A program made the position numbers and the translations under genes. A stretch of DNA of 64,000 bases from Cetobacterium sp. NK01 (GTDB lineage: Bacteria > Fusobacteriota > Fusobacteriia > Fusobacteriales > Fusobacteriaceae): contig NZ_JANIBO010000001.1 of NCBI RefSeq assembly GCF_024506395.1, positions 1,674,001 through 1,738,000 of the forward strand, given 5' to 3'. The notes under the pieces are model-generated. The model ran no database searches. It saw only the letters and a list, made by a program, of their open reading frames with translations, and was not told the origin of the DNA. Positions within the stretch are counted from its first letter, which is position 1. Every line of letters begins with the position of its first letter. Shown in pieces: positions 7,874 through 16,860 of the stretch.

Positions 7874-8830
7874 GTGAATTTATTTACTCCTTTAAACATA
7901 AAAAATAAGAAGTTAAAAAATAGAGTTGTATTACCTCCTCTAGTAAGATTTTCAATGGTTGAAAAAGATGGGTTAGTAACAGAGTCACTACTTGAATGGT
8001 ATAAAGATGTAGCTGAAGGTGGTGCAGGATTAATTATTGTTGAAGCTAGTTGTGTAGCAGAGGATGGGAAATTAAGAGATAATCAGATAGGGATATGGGA
8101 AGATTCTTTTATAGAGGGATTGTCAAAAATTGCAGCAATAGGAAAAAAATATGAGGTTCCTATGTTGATACAAATTCATCATGCAGGTTTTAAAGAAAAA
8201 GTAGCTGAAGTACCTGAAGAACTTTTAGACCAAATTTTAAATCAATTTGTAGAAGCTTTTAAAAGAGCTAAAAAAGCTGGTTTTGATGGCGTTGAAATAC
8301 ATGGAGCACACACATACTTGATATCCCAATTAAATTCTAGAATATGGAACCTAAGAACAGATAAATATGGTGGTTCTTTGGAAAAAAGGATGTTTTTTAC
8401 AGAGGAGTTAATAAGAAGAACAAAAAAGTTATTTAATGATGATTTTATTTTAGGATATAGAATGGGAGGTAATGAACCCGAGTTAGAAGATGGAATAAAA
8501 ATAGCTAAATATCTAGAAAAATTAGGCGTGGATTTAATACATGTATCTTCTGGAGTACCAAACCCAGAAAAAAAACAAGAGATAAAAATAGATTTACCAG
8601 ATGATTTTCCTTTTGACTGGGTAGTTTATTTAGGGGTAGAGATAAAAAAGCATGTAAATATTCCTGTTATTGGAGTAAGAAATATAAAAACAGAGGAACA
8701 AGCAAGTTTTTTAATAGAAAATGAGATGTTAGATTTAGTTGCTATTGGTAGAGGAATGATAGCTAGACCAAATTGGGTGGAATTTGCTAAAAAAGAGTAC
8801 TTTAAAAGAACTGGAAAAATGGTGGATTAA
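7874..8830 (+). CDS. Old yellow enzyme family NADH:flavin oxidoreductase
   Basis: A 318-residue single-domain FMN TIM barrel without the C-terminal Fe-S/FAD extension of 2,4-dienoyl-CoA reductases. Family marks are LFTPLNIKNKKLKNRVVLPP at the N-terminus, IQIHHAGF, the substrate/FMN pair IHGAHTYLISQ, RTDKYGGSLEKR, and the phosphate loop LVAIGRGMIARP. It probably reduces activated alkenes, quinones or nitro compounds; the real substrate is unknown. The start is GTG 7874 with GAGAGG eight bases upstream. Its stop overlaps the earP start (TAATG, 8828-8832), so the two are translationally coupled. Confidence 0.85.
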   Translation: MNLFTPLNIKNKKLKNRVVLPPLVRFSMVEKDGLVTESLLEWYKDVAEGGAGLIIVEASCVAEDGKLRDNQIGIWEDSFIEGLSKIAAIGKKYEVPMLIQIHHAGFKEKVAEVPEELLDQILNQFVEAFKRAKKAGFDGVEIHGAHTYLISQLNSRIWNLRTDKYGGSLEKRMFFTEELIRRTKKLFNDDFILGYRMGGNEPELEDGIKIAKYLEKLGVDLIHVSSGVPNPEKKQEIKIDLPDDFPFDWVVYLGVEIKKHVNIPVIGVRNIKTEEQASFLIENEMLDLVAIGRGMIARPNWVEFAKKEYFKRTGKMVD

Positions 8831-9996
8831 TGGAAATAAAAAGTTTAGATATCTTCTGTGAAATTATTGATAACTTTGGTGATATTGGAGTTGTTTATAG
8901 AGTTGCAAAAGAGTTTAAAAAAATATATAATGAAGAGATAAAAATTAGAGTTTTTTTAAATAGATTGGATGAATTTTTAGCTTTAAATAAAAGAGCAAAA
9001 AATATAGGATATCAAAACATAGACGGAATAGAATACATAACTAATGAATATTTGACTAAAAATATATGTACATTTTCTCCGGCAAATGTTATAATAGAGG
9101 CCTTTGGATGTAATATTTTACAAGAGTATTTGGAAAAAGCTAAGGAACAATCTAGTTTACTTATTAATTTAGAATATTTATCTGGAGAGAGTTGGATAGA
9201 AAGTGTACACTTGATGGAGTCTCCAATAGGAGCAAAGAAATTAAGAAAGTATTTTTTTATGCCAGGGTTCAAAGAAAATACTGGCGGAGTTATAGTAGAT
9301 AGCCTGTTTTTAGATAGAAAATTAAAAGTTCAGACAAATAAAGAGTATTATTTAAACAAATATTTAAAGGATTTAAAAGATAAGGATTATTTTGTAGGAA
9401 CTATATTTAGTTATGAAAAGAATTTTATACCTCTTCTAAATGTTTTATTAAAAAATAGTAAAAATAATTGTTTATTAGTACTAGGTGAAAAATCTCAAGA
9501 AAGTATAAAATCGATTTTATTAGATTTAAAATTTATAGAAAGTTCAAAAAATGTCTTTGATTTTAAAAATATAAAAATTAAGTTTATGCCGTTTTTAGAA
9601 CAAGAAGATTACGAAGAGTTAATTAACTTAGTTGACTATAATTTTGTAAGAGGGGAAGATTCTTTTGTGAGATCTTTACTTACAGGGAAACCATTTATTT
9701 GGCATATATATTTACAAGAAGAAATGGCGCATATGGATAAAATAGATGGTTTTATAGAACGATATAAAGAAACTTTAAAAGATTTAAATTTAGAGGATTC
9801 TTTAAATATTCACACAAAGCTATTAAGAGATTACAATTTAAGAGATAGTAATTCTTTAGAACTTGGAAAAGAAGAGTATGAAGACTTTTTTAAAGAGTTT
9901 GAAAATATTTCTAAATTAACTAAAGTTTATTCAGAGTATATTCAATTAAAATGTAATCTTATAGATAAACTAAATAGATTTATTTTAAAATATTAG
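8830..9996 (+). CDS. earP: EF-P arginine-32 rhamnosyltransferase EarP
   Basis: Transfers rhamnose from dTDP-L-rhamnose to Arg32 of EF-P, activating it to rescue ribosomes at polyproline. The 388 residues carry the family's N-terminal block DIFCEIIDNFGDIGVVYR with the two aspartates of the DNxGD motif (residues 14 and 18). The conserved glutamate is in FVRGEDSFVRS (about residue 276), inside the GT-B donor site. It sits 11 bases before efp, whose product has the matching Arg32. It starts by a one-base overlap with the flavin oxidoreductase gene. The dTDP-rhamnose genes it needs are not in this window. Confidence 0.92.
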   Translation: MEIKSLDIFCEIIDNFGDIGVVYRVAKEFKKIYNEEIKIRVFLNRLDEFLALNKRAKNIGYQNIDGIEYITNEYLTKNICTFSPANVIIEAFGCNILQEYLEKAKEQSSLLINLEYLSGESWIESVHLMESPIGAKKLRKYFFMPGFKENTGGVIVDSLFLDRKLKVQTNKEYYLNKYLKDLKDKDYFVGTIFSYEKNFIPLLNVLLKNSKNNCLLVLGEKSQESIKSILLDLKFIESSKNVFDFKNIKIKFMPFLEQEDYEELINLVDYNFVRGEDSFVRSLLTGKPFIWHIYLQEEMAHMDKIDGFIERYKETLKDLNLEDSLNIHTKLLRDYNLRDSNSLELGKEEYEDFFKEFENISKLTKVYSEYIQLKCNLIDKLNRFILKY

Positions 9997-10007
9997 GAGG
10001 TTCAATT

Positions 10008-10571
10008 ATGAAAACTGCTCAAGAACTAAGAGCTGGAAGTACAGTAAAGATTGGAAACGATCCTTACGTAATTCTAAAAGCAGAGTATAACAAATCAGGA
10101 AGAAACGCTGCTGTTATGAAGTACAAAATGAAAAACTTATTAAATGGAAACATATCTGACGCTATATATAAAGCGGATGATAAAATGGATGATATCAGAC
10201 TTGATAAAGTTAAAGCTGTATATTCATATAACGATGGAGATTTCTATGTATTCTCAAATCCTGAAACTTGGGATCAAATCGAATTAAAAGATGAAGATTT
10301 AGGAGACGCTTTAAACTATTTAGAAGAGTCAATGGAATTAGAAGTAGTTTACTATGAGTCTACTCCAGTTGCTGTTGAGTTACCAACTTTCGTTGAGAGA
10401 CAAGTAACATATACTGAGCCTGGACTAAGAGGAGATACTTCTGGAAAAGTAATGAAGCCAGCTAAAATAAACACTGGATTCGAAATTCAAGTACCTTTAT
10501 TTGTTGAGCAAGATGAGTGGATCAAAATTGATACAAGATCTAACGAATATGTAGAGAGAATTAAAAAGTAA
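10008..10571 (+). CDS. efp: Elongation factor P, Arg32 (EarP-dependent) type
   Basis: A 187-residue, three-domain translation factor that binds between the P and E sites and promotes peptide bonds at proline runs. The tip of domain I reads KSGRNAAVMK, with arginine at residue 32, where lysine marks the EpmA or YmfI systems; this matches the adjacent earP. The C-terminal signature TYTEPGLRGDTSG is intact. The ribosome site is a strong AGGAGG. Codons are richer in C-ending forms than in neighbouring genes, as expected for high expression. A terminator follows within 10 bases. Confidence 0.97.
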   Translation: MKTAQELRAGSTVKIGNDPYVILKAEYNKSGRNAAVMKYKMKNLLNGNISDAIYKADDKMDDIRLDKVKAVYSYNDGDFYVFSNPETWDQIELKDEDLGDALNYLEESMELEVVYYESTPVAVELPTFVERQVTYTEPGLRGDTSGKVMKPAKINTGFEIQVPLFVEQDEWIKIDTRSNEYVERIKK

Positions 10572-10578
10572 TAAAATT

Positions 10579-10608
10579 AGGTTGAAGATTATATCTTCAA
10601 CCTTTTTT
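10579..10608 (+). terminator. Terminator after efp
   Basis: AGGTTGAAGAT (10579-10589) pairs with ATCTTCAACCT (10593-10603), followed by TTTTT. It ends the flavin oxidoreductase-earP-efp operon. Confidence 0.9.
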
Positions 10609-10640
10609 AATTACTTGAAAACTATTCAAAAAATAAAAAT

Positions 10641-10760
10641 GCCACAAGGGATAACAGGAGTAATCTTATACCCGTATTAAATACCTTAGTGCTGCTTCCT
10701 TCCAGATCTGACACGGTTCGATAATAATACGCCATAAGGCTCCTGCCACCACACTTGTGA
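10641..10760 (-). ncRNA. ffs: Signal recognition particle RNA, small (4.5S-like) form
   Basis: On the minus strand the molecule contains the invariant SRP helix 8 core GTCAGATCTGGAAGGAAGCA (complement of about 10689-10712), with the GGAA tetraloop and the GCAGCA internal loop. Its ends pair: CACAAG near the 5' end (10758) with CTTGTG near the 3' end (10642). About 118 bases long, so the Alu domain is absent. It binds Ffh to target membrane proteins co-translationally. A T-rich run follows the 3' helix. Ends are good to a few bases. Confidence 0.93.
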
Positions 10761-10768
10761 CATAAATA

Positions 10769-10797
10769 ATTATATCATCAAATAAAAGAAAATACAA
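10769..10797 (-). promoter_or_regulatory. Strong promoter of the SRP RNA gene
   Basis: On the minus strand TTGTAT (10797-10792), a 17-base spacer and TATAAT (10774-10769) preceded by TGA, a near-consensus extended -10 sigma-70 promoter. Transcription would begin near 10760, exactly where the RNA's 5' helix starts. Confidence 0.75.
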
Positions 10798-10806
10798 GTA
10801 AAAAAA

Positions 10807-12084
10807 TTAGAAAATATTTTTAAAAAAGTTTTTTAATTTATTTTTTTTCTCTTTTATATTTTCTTCATATTTCGTTTTTAATTGTTTATCTAAAAATTCA
10901 ACGAAAGTTTGTCTATTATTTGTTAAAACTCTTTTTATTTCTAAAGGAATAGAGGTTTTAATAGCTATAATTCCTATATTATTTGAAAAATTATTGGAAA
11001 TAGTTAAGGAGTGATAATTTTTTTCAGTTAAATTAATTAACTCTTTTAAAATTTCCTTCTTTGTAGTATCTAATTTTTCAGACTCTAATATAAATTCTTT
11101 ATTTAAAGAGAAATTATAAATTGTTGTAGTGCCATCTATTTTTAAAAGGTCTCCTAAGATAGTTATAGATTGTTCTGTTGTTAGAGTTCCACTAGAAATA
11201 TAATTTTTAATTTTAGAAAAAGATTCTACATTAAAGTTAGAAAGAGAAATATAAAGATTACCAGATAAATTTTTAGTATTAATCTCCCCATAGATTTTTC
11301 CAGTACTATTCTCATGAGATAATATTATGTTTAAAGGAACTGAGTTATTTTTAGATAGATTAGTATTAAAATCTTTAAAAGAACCAGAAAAGTTTATATC
11401 CATTATTTGTCCTGAGATAATAATGTTTTTTATAAAAATATTATTAACAATTTCTGTATTATCATATTTTTGTAAATCTACTAAAATATCTTTTGATCTT
11501 TTAGTAAAATATTCAATTTGATTCTTAAACTGAATATTAATCTCTTTTTGGATGATAGTATCTATGTAGTCACTATTTTTTATTAAGAAATCAGTTAAAT
11601 TATTTGATAATGATTTTGAAAAATTATCTTTGCTAAAGCTAGAGCTAAAAAACTTAGAAATATTTTTATCAAATGCTATTTTTTCATCGATTTCTTTAAG
11701 AAATTCAAGGGTATTTTCATTATTATCACTTTTTGAATTTAAAGGTTCACTTTTATTATTAAAACTTAAGTTACTATAAACATTTATACCTGTTAAATTT
11801 AAATTATCAATAATAAAATTATTTTTATTTTTTAAAAAATTTTTAAAACTCATATTGCCATGAACTTTTTCAATAGAAATATTGTCTTTAGTTAGTAATA
11901 AGTCTTTTAATTCAAATGAATTATTAAAAATATTTAAGCTGACTTTTTTTATATTAACCTCTTGCTTTAAAGAGTTTGACAATTTTTTAGTTATAATATT
12001 TTTTAAATAAATATCTTTTCCTAAAAAGAGTATACTAAAAAATATTAAAATACTAGAAATTATAACTAGCATTTTATTCTTCAT
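10807..12084 (-). CDS. AsmA-like membrane-anchored periplasmic protein
   Basis: 425 residues with one N-terminal membrane helix (about residues 5-22) and a long asparagine- and lysine-rich periplasmic part. The segment after the anchor, LKQEVNIKKVSLNIFNNSFE then VHGNMSFKNFL and INVYSN, has the alternating beta pattern of AsmA N-termini. AsmA-like proteins form lipid-transfer grooves between membranes, and this could be a small version or a relative of the spirochaete/Vibrio TIGR03545 type. The C-terminal 25 residues are highly charged. The start at 12084 has AGGAGG six bases upstream. Distance from its neighbours suggests it may be read from the fabG direction. The function is inferred from architecture only. 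Confidence 0.55.
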   Translation of the reverse strand: MKNKMLVIISSILIFFSILFLGKDIYLKNIITKKLSNSLKQEVNIKKVSLNIFNNSFELKDLLLTKDNISIEKVHGNMSFKNFLKNKNNFIIDNLNLTGINVYSNLSFNNKSEPLNSKSDNNENTLEFLKEIDEKIAFDKNISKFFSSSFSKDNFSKSLSNNLTDFLIKNSDYIDTIIQKEINIQFKNQIEYFTKRSKDILVDLQKYDNTEIVNNIFIKNIIISGQIMDINFSGSFKDFNTNLSKNNSVPLNIILSHENSTGKIYGEINTKNLSGNLYISLSNFNVESFSKIKNYISSGTLTTEQSITILGDLLKIDGTTTIYNFSLNKEFILESEKLDTTKKEILKELINLTEKNYHSLTISNNFSNNIGIIAIKTSIPLEIKRVLTNNRQTFVEFLDKQLKTKYEENIKEKKNKLKNFFKNIF

Positions 12085-12105
12085 AAAAACCTCCTAAAAT
12101 ATTAA

Positions 12106-12130
12106 AGGCAAGAAATAAAATTTCCTGCCT
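12106..12130 (-). terminator. Probable terminator after fabG
   Basis: An imperfect hairpin (AGGCAAGAAAT with ATTTCCTGCCT, one mismatch) lies between the fabG stop and the ribosome site of the AsmA-like gene. The T run is weak, so read-through is plausible. Confidence 0.45.
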
Positions 12131-12147
12131 CTAACTAGTATTTTAAA

Positions 12148-12873
12148 TTATAAAGCTAATCCACCGCTAACTTCAATAGTTTGACCAGTAATATACGCTG
12201 ATTCATCGCTTGCTAAAAATAATACTGCATTTGCAATATCCTCAGGCATTCCTAACTTCCCAAGAGCTGTTCTCTCAAGCATTCCTTGTATAACATCTTC
12301 TGGCAAAACATCAGTCATTGGAGTTGAAATAAATCCAGGAGCAACACAGTTAGCTCTAACTTGAGCACCCTTTCTAGCTAATTCCTTAGACCAAGTTTTA
12401 GTCATTGCTATAACTCCACCTTTAGTAGCAGCGTAGTTAGTTTGCCCAATATTTCCATATAAACCAACTACAGACGAGATAGTAACAATAGATCCCTTTT
12501 TATTTTTAGTCATTAAAGGAGCCACAGCTTGAGTAACATTAAATACTCCTTTAAGGTTAACATTTATTACAGCATCCCAAGCATCTTCGCTCATTCTAAC
12601 AAAAGGCGCATCCTTAGTAATTCCTGCATTGTTAACTAAGATATCAATTCTACCAAATTCATCTTTTATTTTTTTTACTAATTCCTTAATAGCTTCTCTA
12701 TCAGTAACATTTAAAATTTCATGTCTAACATTAGCTTGTTCAAAAGTTGCATCTCCCATATCACAAGATATAACTAATTCAGCACCTTCAGAAGCTAATT
12801 TTTCAACTATAGTTCTTCCAATTCCTCTAGCTCCACCAGTTACTAAAGCAATTTTTCCTTCTATTCTATTCAT
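12148..12873 (-). CDS. fabG: 3-oxoacyl-ACP reductase FabG
   Basis: A 241-residue classical SDR that reduces 3-oxoacyl-ACP with NADPH in fatty-acid elongation. Visible are the cofactor loop TGGARGIG, NNAG, catalytic Ser in ISSVVG, YAATKGG with the Tyr/Lys pair, and the C-terminal TGQTIEVSGGLAL typical of FabG. The frame runs on to 12903, but AGGAGG before ATG 12873 gives the normal FabG N-terminus MNRIEGKIALVTGG. It lies apart from any fab cluster, so a related acetoacetyl-CoA reductase role cannot be excluded. Confidence 0.9.
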   Translation of the reverse strand: MNRIEGKIALVTGGARGIGRTIVEKLASEGAELVISCDMGDATFEQANVRHEILNVTDREAIKELVKKIKDEFGRIDILVNNAGITKDAPFVRMSEDAWDAVINVNLKGVFNVTQAVAPLMTKNKKGSIVTISSVVGLYGNIGQTNYAATKGGVIAMTKTWSKELARKGAQVRANCVAPGFISTPMTDVLPEDVIQGMLERTALGKLGMPEDIANAVLFLASDESAYITGQTIEVSGGLAL

Positions 12874-12908
12874 AAAGATCCTCCTATAAAATACATGTGT
12901 CATTTAAT

Positions 12909-12935
12909 AGTATAATCATTTTAAAAAAATGTCAA
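12909..12935 (-). promoter_or_regulatory. Probable fabG promoter
   Basis: TTGACA (12935-12930 on the minus strand) and TATACT (12914-12909) with a short 15-base spacer, 36 bases before the fabG start. The perfect -35 supports it; the spacing is not ideal. Confidence 0.45.
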
Positions 12936-12951
12936 TAACTTCCTAAAAAAA

Positions 12952-14541
12952 TTAGTGAGCTGTTCCCATTTTGAATAGGGTTTCATTAAGTTTATCAGCT
13001 TGTTTTTCAGGAAGAAGTAAAACTAAAACGTCTCCAGCTAAAATTCGACTACTTCCTTTAGGAATATATTCAGTTTCTCCTCTTCTAATAGCAACAACAA
13101 GAGTATTCTTAGGCCAAGATATATCTCTAATTAACTTTTCATCAAACTCAGATTCTGCAGAAACAGGGATACAAATAAGTGTTTTTTCATGATGTTCATG
13201 ACGCTCTTCTTCAAAATCATCCGCTAATTTTTTCTTAGGCATTCTTTCATATAAAATTTCGTAGATAGGTTCTAATTTTAAAATATCTGTAATGTAATAT
13301 GCAACAATAGAAACTGTAGCAATAGCTAGAAGATGATCAAAACTACCAGTCATTTCTAAAATAAGAATAACACCAGTTATAGGAGCTCTAACAACTGCTA
13401 CGAAAAAACCAGCCATTCCTAAAATCATATAATGAATAACGAAATCACTATGAAGATTAAAAGTAGTAATAAGGCTTAGAGCATAAATTTTTCCTAAAAT
13501 TGCACCAAGAACTAGCATTGGTAAAAATATACCACCTTGAAAACCAGTTGCATATGATATTGTTGTAAACAATAACTTAACAATAAATATTAAAAGTAAG
13601 AACATGATGGTTTGATTAAGATGAGGAAGCTCCTCAACTAAATGATGTCCACCGCCAGTTATATCTGGCATAATAAAGCATATTATAAAAGATAAAGTCA
13701 TAACAGAAGATATTTTAAATGCTCTAGGAAGTTTAATTCCTTTGAAAATATCTTGTGTTTTTATTAATGTAACAGTAAAAAGCTTCCCAAAAAAAGCGAT
13801 TACAATACCAAAAAATATAAAACATAAAAACTGAAAATATGGATTGATGTCAGTTGGATACTTAATATTTAAATTAAAAGATGGATCCATTCCAAAAATT
13901 CGTCTTGCTACAAAGTTTGAACAAATACTCGCTAGAAATGTACAAATAATAAGTTTTGAAGAGAAGAAACGATGTAACTCTTCCATACTAAATATAACTC
14001 CAGCAAGAGGGGCTCCAAAAGCTCCTGCTAGTCCAGCACTAGAACCAGCTGTTACAAGATATTTTTCATCAGTATAATCTCTTTTAAATATTTTAGTAAA
14101 TCCAAATCCTATGTATGAGCCTAATTGCACAGAGGGTCCTTCTCTACCAAGGGATAGACCGGCTCCAATCCCTAATAATCCACCAAAGAATTTAACTAAA
14201 AGTTCTTTCACCCAAAATATGTAGTCTAATTTTCTTAAAATTAGAGCTTTTACTTGTGGAATACCACTTCCACCTGTTGTAGGAAATTTTCTAGATAGAT
14301 AATCTACAAAAAGACCTATAGCAATAAAAATTCCCCAAATTAAAAGAAGTCTAGAAGGATTAGTAAGAAGCTCTTTACCGATGTAGTGTTCTCTGAGATT
14401 TCCAGCTATACCTAAACCATATCTATAAATAGATACAATAACCCCAGTAATAACACCTACAAGAAGAGATAAACCGTATAAGCCTCTATTTCCTTTTTGG
14501 AGAAGTTCAACATGATTTTTGATTTCTCTTTTTTTGCTCAT
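12952..14541 (-). CDS. ClC-family H+/Cl- antiporter with C-terminal RCK (TrkA-C) domain
   Basis: A 529-residue membrane protein. The three anion-pore motifs are present: GGSGIPQVKA, GREGPSVQLG (gating glutamate) and GGIFLPML. The inner proton glutamate is also present (FSMEELHRFF), which argues for an exchanger rather than a channel. After the last helix a TrkA-C domain of about 80 residues ends the protein (PVSAESEFDEKLI onward, with ILAGDVLVLLLP), probably a ligand-binding regulatory module. The longer frame to 14619 is unlikely: AGGAG precedes ATG 14541, giving the charged start MSKKREIKNHVELL. It is monocistronic and divergent from dapF. Confidence 0.92.
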   Translation of the reverse strand: MSKKREIKNHVELLQKGNRGLYGLSLLVGVITGVIVSIYRYGLGIAGNLREHYIGKELLTNPSRLLLIWGIFIAIGLFVDYLSRKFPTTGGSGIPQVKALILRKLDYIFWVKELLVKFFGGLLGIGAGLSLGREGPSVQLGSYIGFGFTKIFKRDYTDEKYLVTAGSSAGLAGAFGAPLAGVIFSMEELHRFFSSKLIICTFLASICSNFVARRIFGMDPSFNLNIKYPTDINPYFQFLCFIFFGIVIAFFGKLFTVTLIKTQDIFKGIKLPRAFKISSVMTLSFIICFIMPDITGGGHHLVEELPHLNQTIMFLLLIFIVKLLFTTISYATGFQGGIFLPMLVLGAILGKIYALSLITTFNLHSDFVIHYMILGMAGFFVAVVRAPITGVILILEMTGSFDHLLAIATVSIVAYYITDILKLEPIYEILYERMPKKKLADDFEEERHEHHEKTLICIPVSAESEFDEKLIRDISWPKNTLVVAIRRGETEYIPKGSSRILAGDVLVLLLPEKQADKLNETLFKMGTAH

Positions 14542-14630
14542 AAAATCTCCTTGATTATATATTGTATTACTTGGGAATATTAACACAAAACATATAAAAA
14601 GTAAAGTAGAATCAAACAAAACTGAAAGGC

Positions 14631-14659
14631 TTGCGTTAAATGAAAGGATAAGGTAAAAT
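14631..14659 (+). promoter_or_regulatory. Probable dapF promoter
   Basis: TTGCGT (14631-14636), a 17-base spacer and TAAAAT (14654-14659), about 38 bases before the TTG start of dapF. Confidence 0.45.
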
Positions 14660-14697
14660 ATAAAGTAATAGAAAAGTTATACTACGAGGTGATTAAT

Positions 14698-15531
14698 TTG
14701 AAATTTAACAAGATGCAAGGAGCTGGTAATGATTTTTTACTTTTTAATGGAGTGAAAAATAAATATGAGAATTATTCAAAAATGGCCAAAAAACTTTGTG
14801 ATAGACGTTATGGAGTTGGAGGAGATGGTATAATGATTGCCGAAAAGAGTGAAAGTGCAGATATAAAGATGGTGTATTATAACTCTGATGGTTCAAAAGG
14901 TGAAATGTGTGGAAATGGAATTAGATGTTTTTCTAAGTTTATTTATGAAGAGGAAATTGTTCAAAAAAAAGAAATAGCAATAGAAACAGGTGATGGAATA
15001 AAAATAGCTTATTTAAAAGTGAATAACAAAAATCAAGTGGAATCAATAACAATATCAATGGGAAAAGCGAGATTGACACCAAAAGAGATTCCAGTATTGC
15101 TAGAAAAAGAAAGTGTTATAAATGAAAAAATTAATATTGATGGTAAAGATTTAGTTTTTTCAGCAGTTTTAATAGGAGTTCCTCATGCTATTATTATCAG
15201 CAAAGAATTAGACACATTAGATGTGAATTTTTTAGGAGAAAGAATAGAAAAAAATAAACTTTTCCCTAAAAATATTAATGTTAATTTTATTCAAATTTTA
15301 GATAAAAATAGAATAAAAATAAAAACTTGGGAAAGAGGAGCTGGTAGAACATTAGCTTGTGGAACAGGATCATGTTCAGGTGTTTATATTGCTAATCTAC
15401 TGGGATTAGTAGAAGAGGAAGTATTTGTGGAAACAGAAGGTGGAATATTGATAATAAAAATACAAGGAGATGAAGTATTTATGACAGGAGCAGCAGAGAC
15501 CACATTTAAAGGAGAAGTAATATGGGAATAG
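14698..15531 (+). CDS. dapF: Diaminopimelate epimerase
   Basis: Converts LL- to meso-diaminopimelate for lysine and cell-wall synthesis; in fusobacteria the same route may supply lanthionine-type peptidoglycan. 277 residues. Both catalytic cysteines are visible, in MCGNGIRC and ACGTGSCSG, together with the N-terminal KMQGAGNDF. The start is TTG 14698: the frame is open from GTG 14689, but GAGGTGAT there is the ribosome site, and only the TTG gives the family's usual MKF-type N-terminus. The 3' end overlaps the next gene by 10 bases. Confidence 0.95.
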   Translation: MKFNKMQGAGNDFLLFNGVKNKYENYSKMAKKLCDRRYGVGGDGIMIAEKSESADIKMVYYNSDGSKGEMCGNGIRCFSKFIYEEEIVQKKEIAIETGDGIKIAYLKVNNKNQVESITISMGKARLTPKEIPVLLEKESVINEKINIDGKDLVFSAVLIGVPHAIIISKELDTLDVNFLGERIEKNKLFPKNINVNFIQILDKNRIKIKTWERGAGRTLACGTGSCSGVYIANLLGLVEEEVFVETEGGILIIKIQGDEVFMTGAAETTFKGEVIWE

Positions 15532-16832
15532 CAGAAAAGTTAGTATTTATTCTTTTTTTAATTTTAATAAGTGCATTTTTCTCTATGGCAGAAATATCTT
15601 TAGCTGGAGCTAGAAAAATAAAATTACAGCTATTAGTAGATGAAGGAAATGAAAATGCAAGAAAAGTAGTAGCTTTACAAAGTAATCCTGGAAACTTTTT
15701 TACAACAGTTCAAATAGGATTAAATATAGTTGCGATTTTAGCAGGTATAATTGGTGATGGAGTATTATCTCCAATTATAACAAAATATATATCAAATCCA
15801 ACAATAGCATTTTTAATATCTTTTACTTTTGTAACGGGGTGTTTTGTTGAATTTGCTGATTTAATTCCTAAGAGATTAGCAATGGTTTATCCAGAAAAAA
15901 TAGCATTAACTTTAGTAAATCCTATGACATTTACAATAAAAATACTAACTCCAATAGTTTGGATTTTTAGTGGAGTAGCTAATTTGGTATTTAAAATTTT
16001 TAATACACCAAACTCAAGAGATGAATTAATAACTCATGACGATATATTTGCTTTAGTCGATGCTGGAGCAGAAGCAGGAGTAGTAGATACAAAAGAGCAT
16101 CATTTAATTGAAAATGTATTTGAACTTGAGCAAAGATGGGTATCATCAGCAATGACTACAAGAGATGAAATTATTTATTTTACTTTAGAAGAAACAGAAG
16201 AAAGTATAAAGAAAAAAATAGCAGAATATCCTCATTCTAAATTTTTAGTTTGTGAAAGTGATATAGATTCTATATATGGTTATGTAGGATCAAAAGATAT
16301 TTTACCTAGAATTTTAAAGGGAGAATCAAGTGGTCTTCAAAATATAAAAGAAATAACAAATAGAAATATACTTATAATTCCTAATACATTAACACTTTCA
16401 GAAATGTTAGATAGGTTTAATGAAGCTAGAGAAGATTTTGCAGTAATTTTAAATGAATATGCCCATGTTGTTGGAGTTATAACATTAAACGATGTTGTAT
16501 CAACATTAATGGGAGATGTAGTTTATCCTATGCAAGAAGAGTATATTATAAAAAGAGGAGATGGTTCTTGGCTAATTGATGGTGTTACAGCAATTGAAGA
16601 TGTAAAAAAAGTAATAGAAATAGAATCTTTTCCAGAAGAGGATAGTTATGAAACAATAGCAGGATTTATGATGTATATGTTAAAAAGCATACCTAAAAAA
16701 GGAGCACATATAGAATTTGATGGGTATAGTTTTGAAGTGGTAGATGTAGACAACTTTAAAATAGATCAACTTTTAGTAATGAAAGAGGATAAAAAAATGT
16801 TAAATAGCTTAGAAAACAAAGAAGAGGAATAA
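15522..16832 (+). CDS. CNNM/HlyC-CorC family membrane protein (DUF21, CBS pair, CorC_HlyC)
   Basis: 436 residues: an N-terminal DUF21/CNNM membrane domain of about four helices (residues 1-180), two CBS domains (about 200-335, marked by TTRDEIIYF and VVGVITLNDVVSTLMGD), and a C-terminal CorC_HlyC domain from about 345 (GDGSWLIDGVTAIEDV). This is the layout of magnesium/sodium exchangers such as MpfA and YfjD-type proteins, and a Mg2+ or Co2+ efflux role is likely but not provable here. It overlaps the end of dapF, so the two are coupled although their functions look unrelated. Confidence 0.88.
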   Translation: MGIAEKLVFILFLILISAFFSMAEISLAGARKIKLQLLVDEGNENARKVVALQSNPGNFFTTVQIGLNIVAILAGIIGDGVLSPIITKYISNPTIAFLISFTFVTGCFVEFADLIPKRLAMVYPEKIALTLVNPMTFTIKILTPIVWIFSGVANLVFKIFNTPNSRDELITHDDIFALVDAGAEAGVVDTKEHHLIENVFELEQRWVSSAMTTRDEIIYFTLEETEESIKKKIAEYPHSKFLVCESDIDSIYGYVGSKDILPRILKGESSGLQNIKEITNRNILIIPNTLTLSEMLDRFNEAREDFAVILNEYAHVVGVITLNDVVSTLMGDVVYPMQEEYIIKRGDGSWLIDGVTAIEDVKKVIEIESFPEEDSYETIAGFMMYMLKSIPKKGAHIEFDGYSFEVVDVDNFKIDQLLVMKEDKKMLNSLENKEEE

Positions 16833-16860
16833 AAAAAGGTAGCATACGCTACCTTTTTTT
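16831..16860. terminator. Bidirectional terminator between convergent genes
   Basis: GGTAGC (16838-16843) pairs with GCTACC (16848-16853), flanked by seven A on the left and seven T on the right, so it terminates on both strands. The malic enzyme stop codon (16859-16861) lies inside its edge. Confidence 0.88.

Noticed and set aside
14542-14619. N-terminal extension of the ClC antiporter to 14619
   Set aside because: ATG 14541 has its own AGGAG site. The extension would run through the divergent promoter region and adds an unusual hydrophobic segment.
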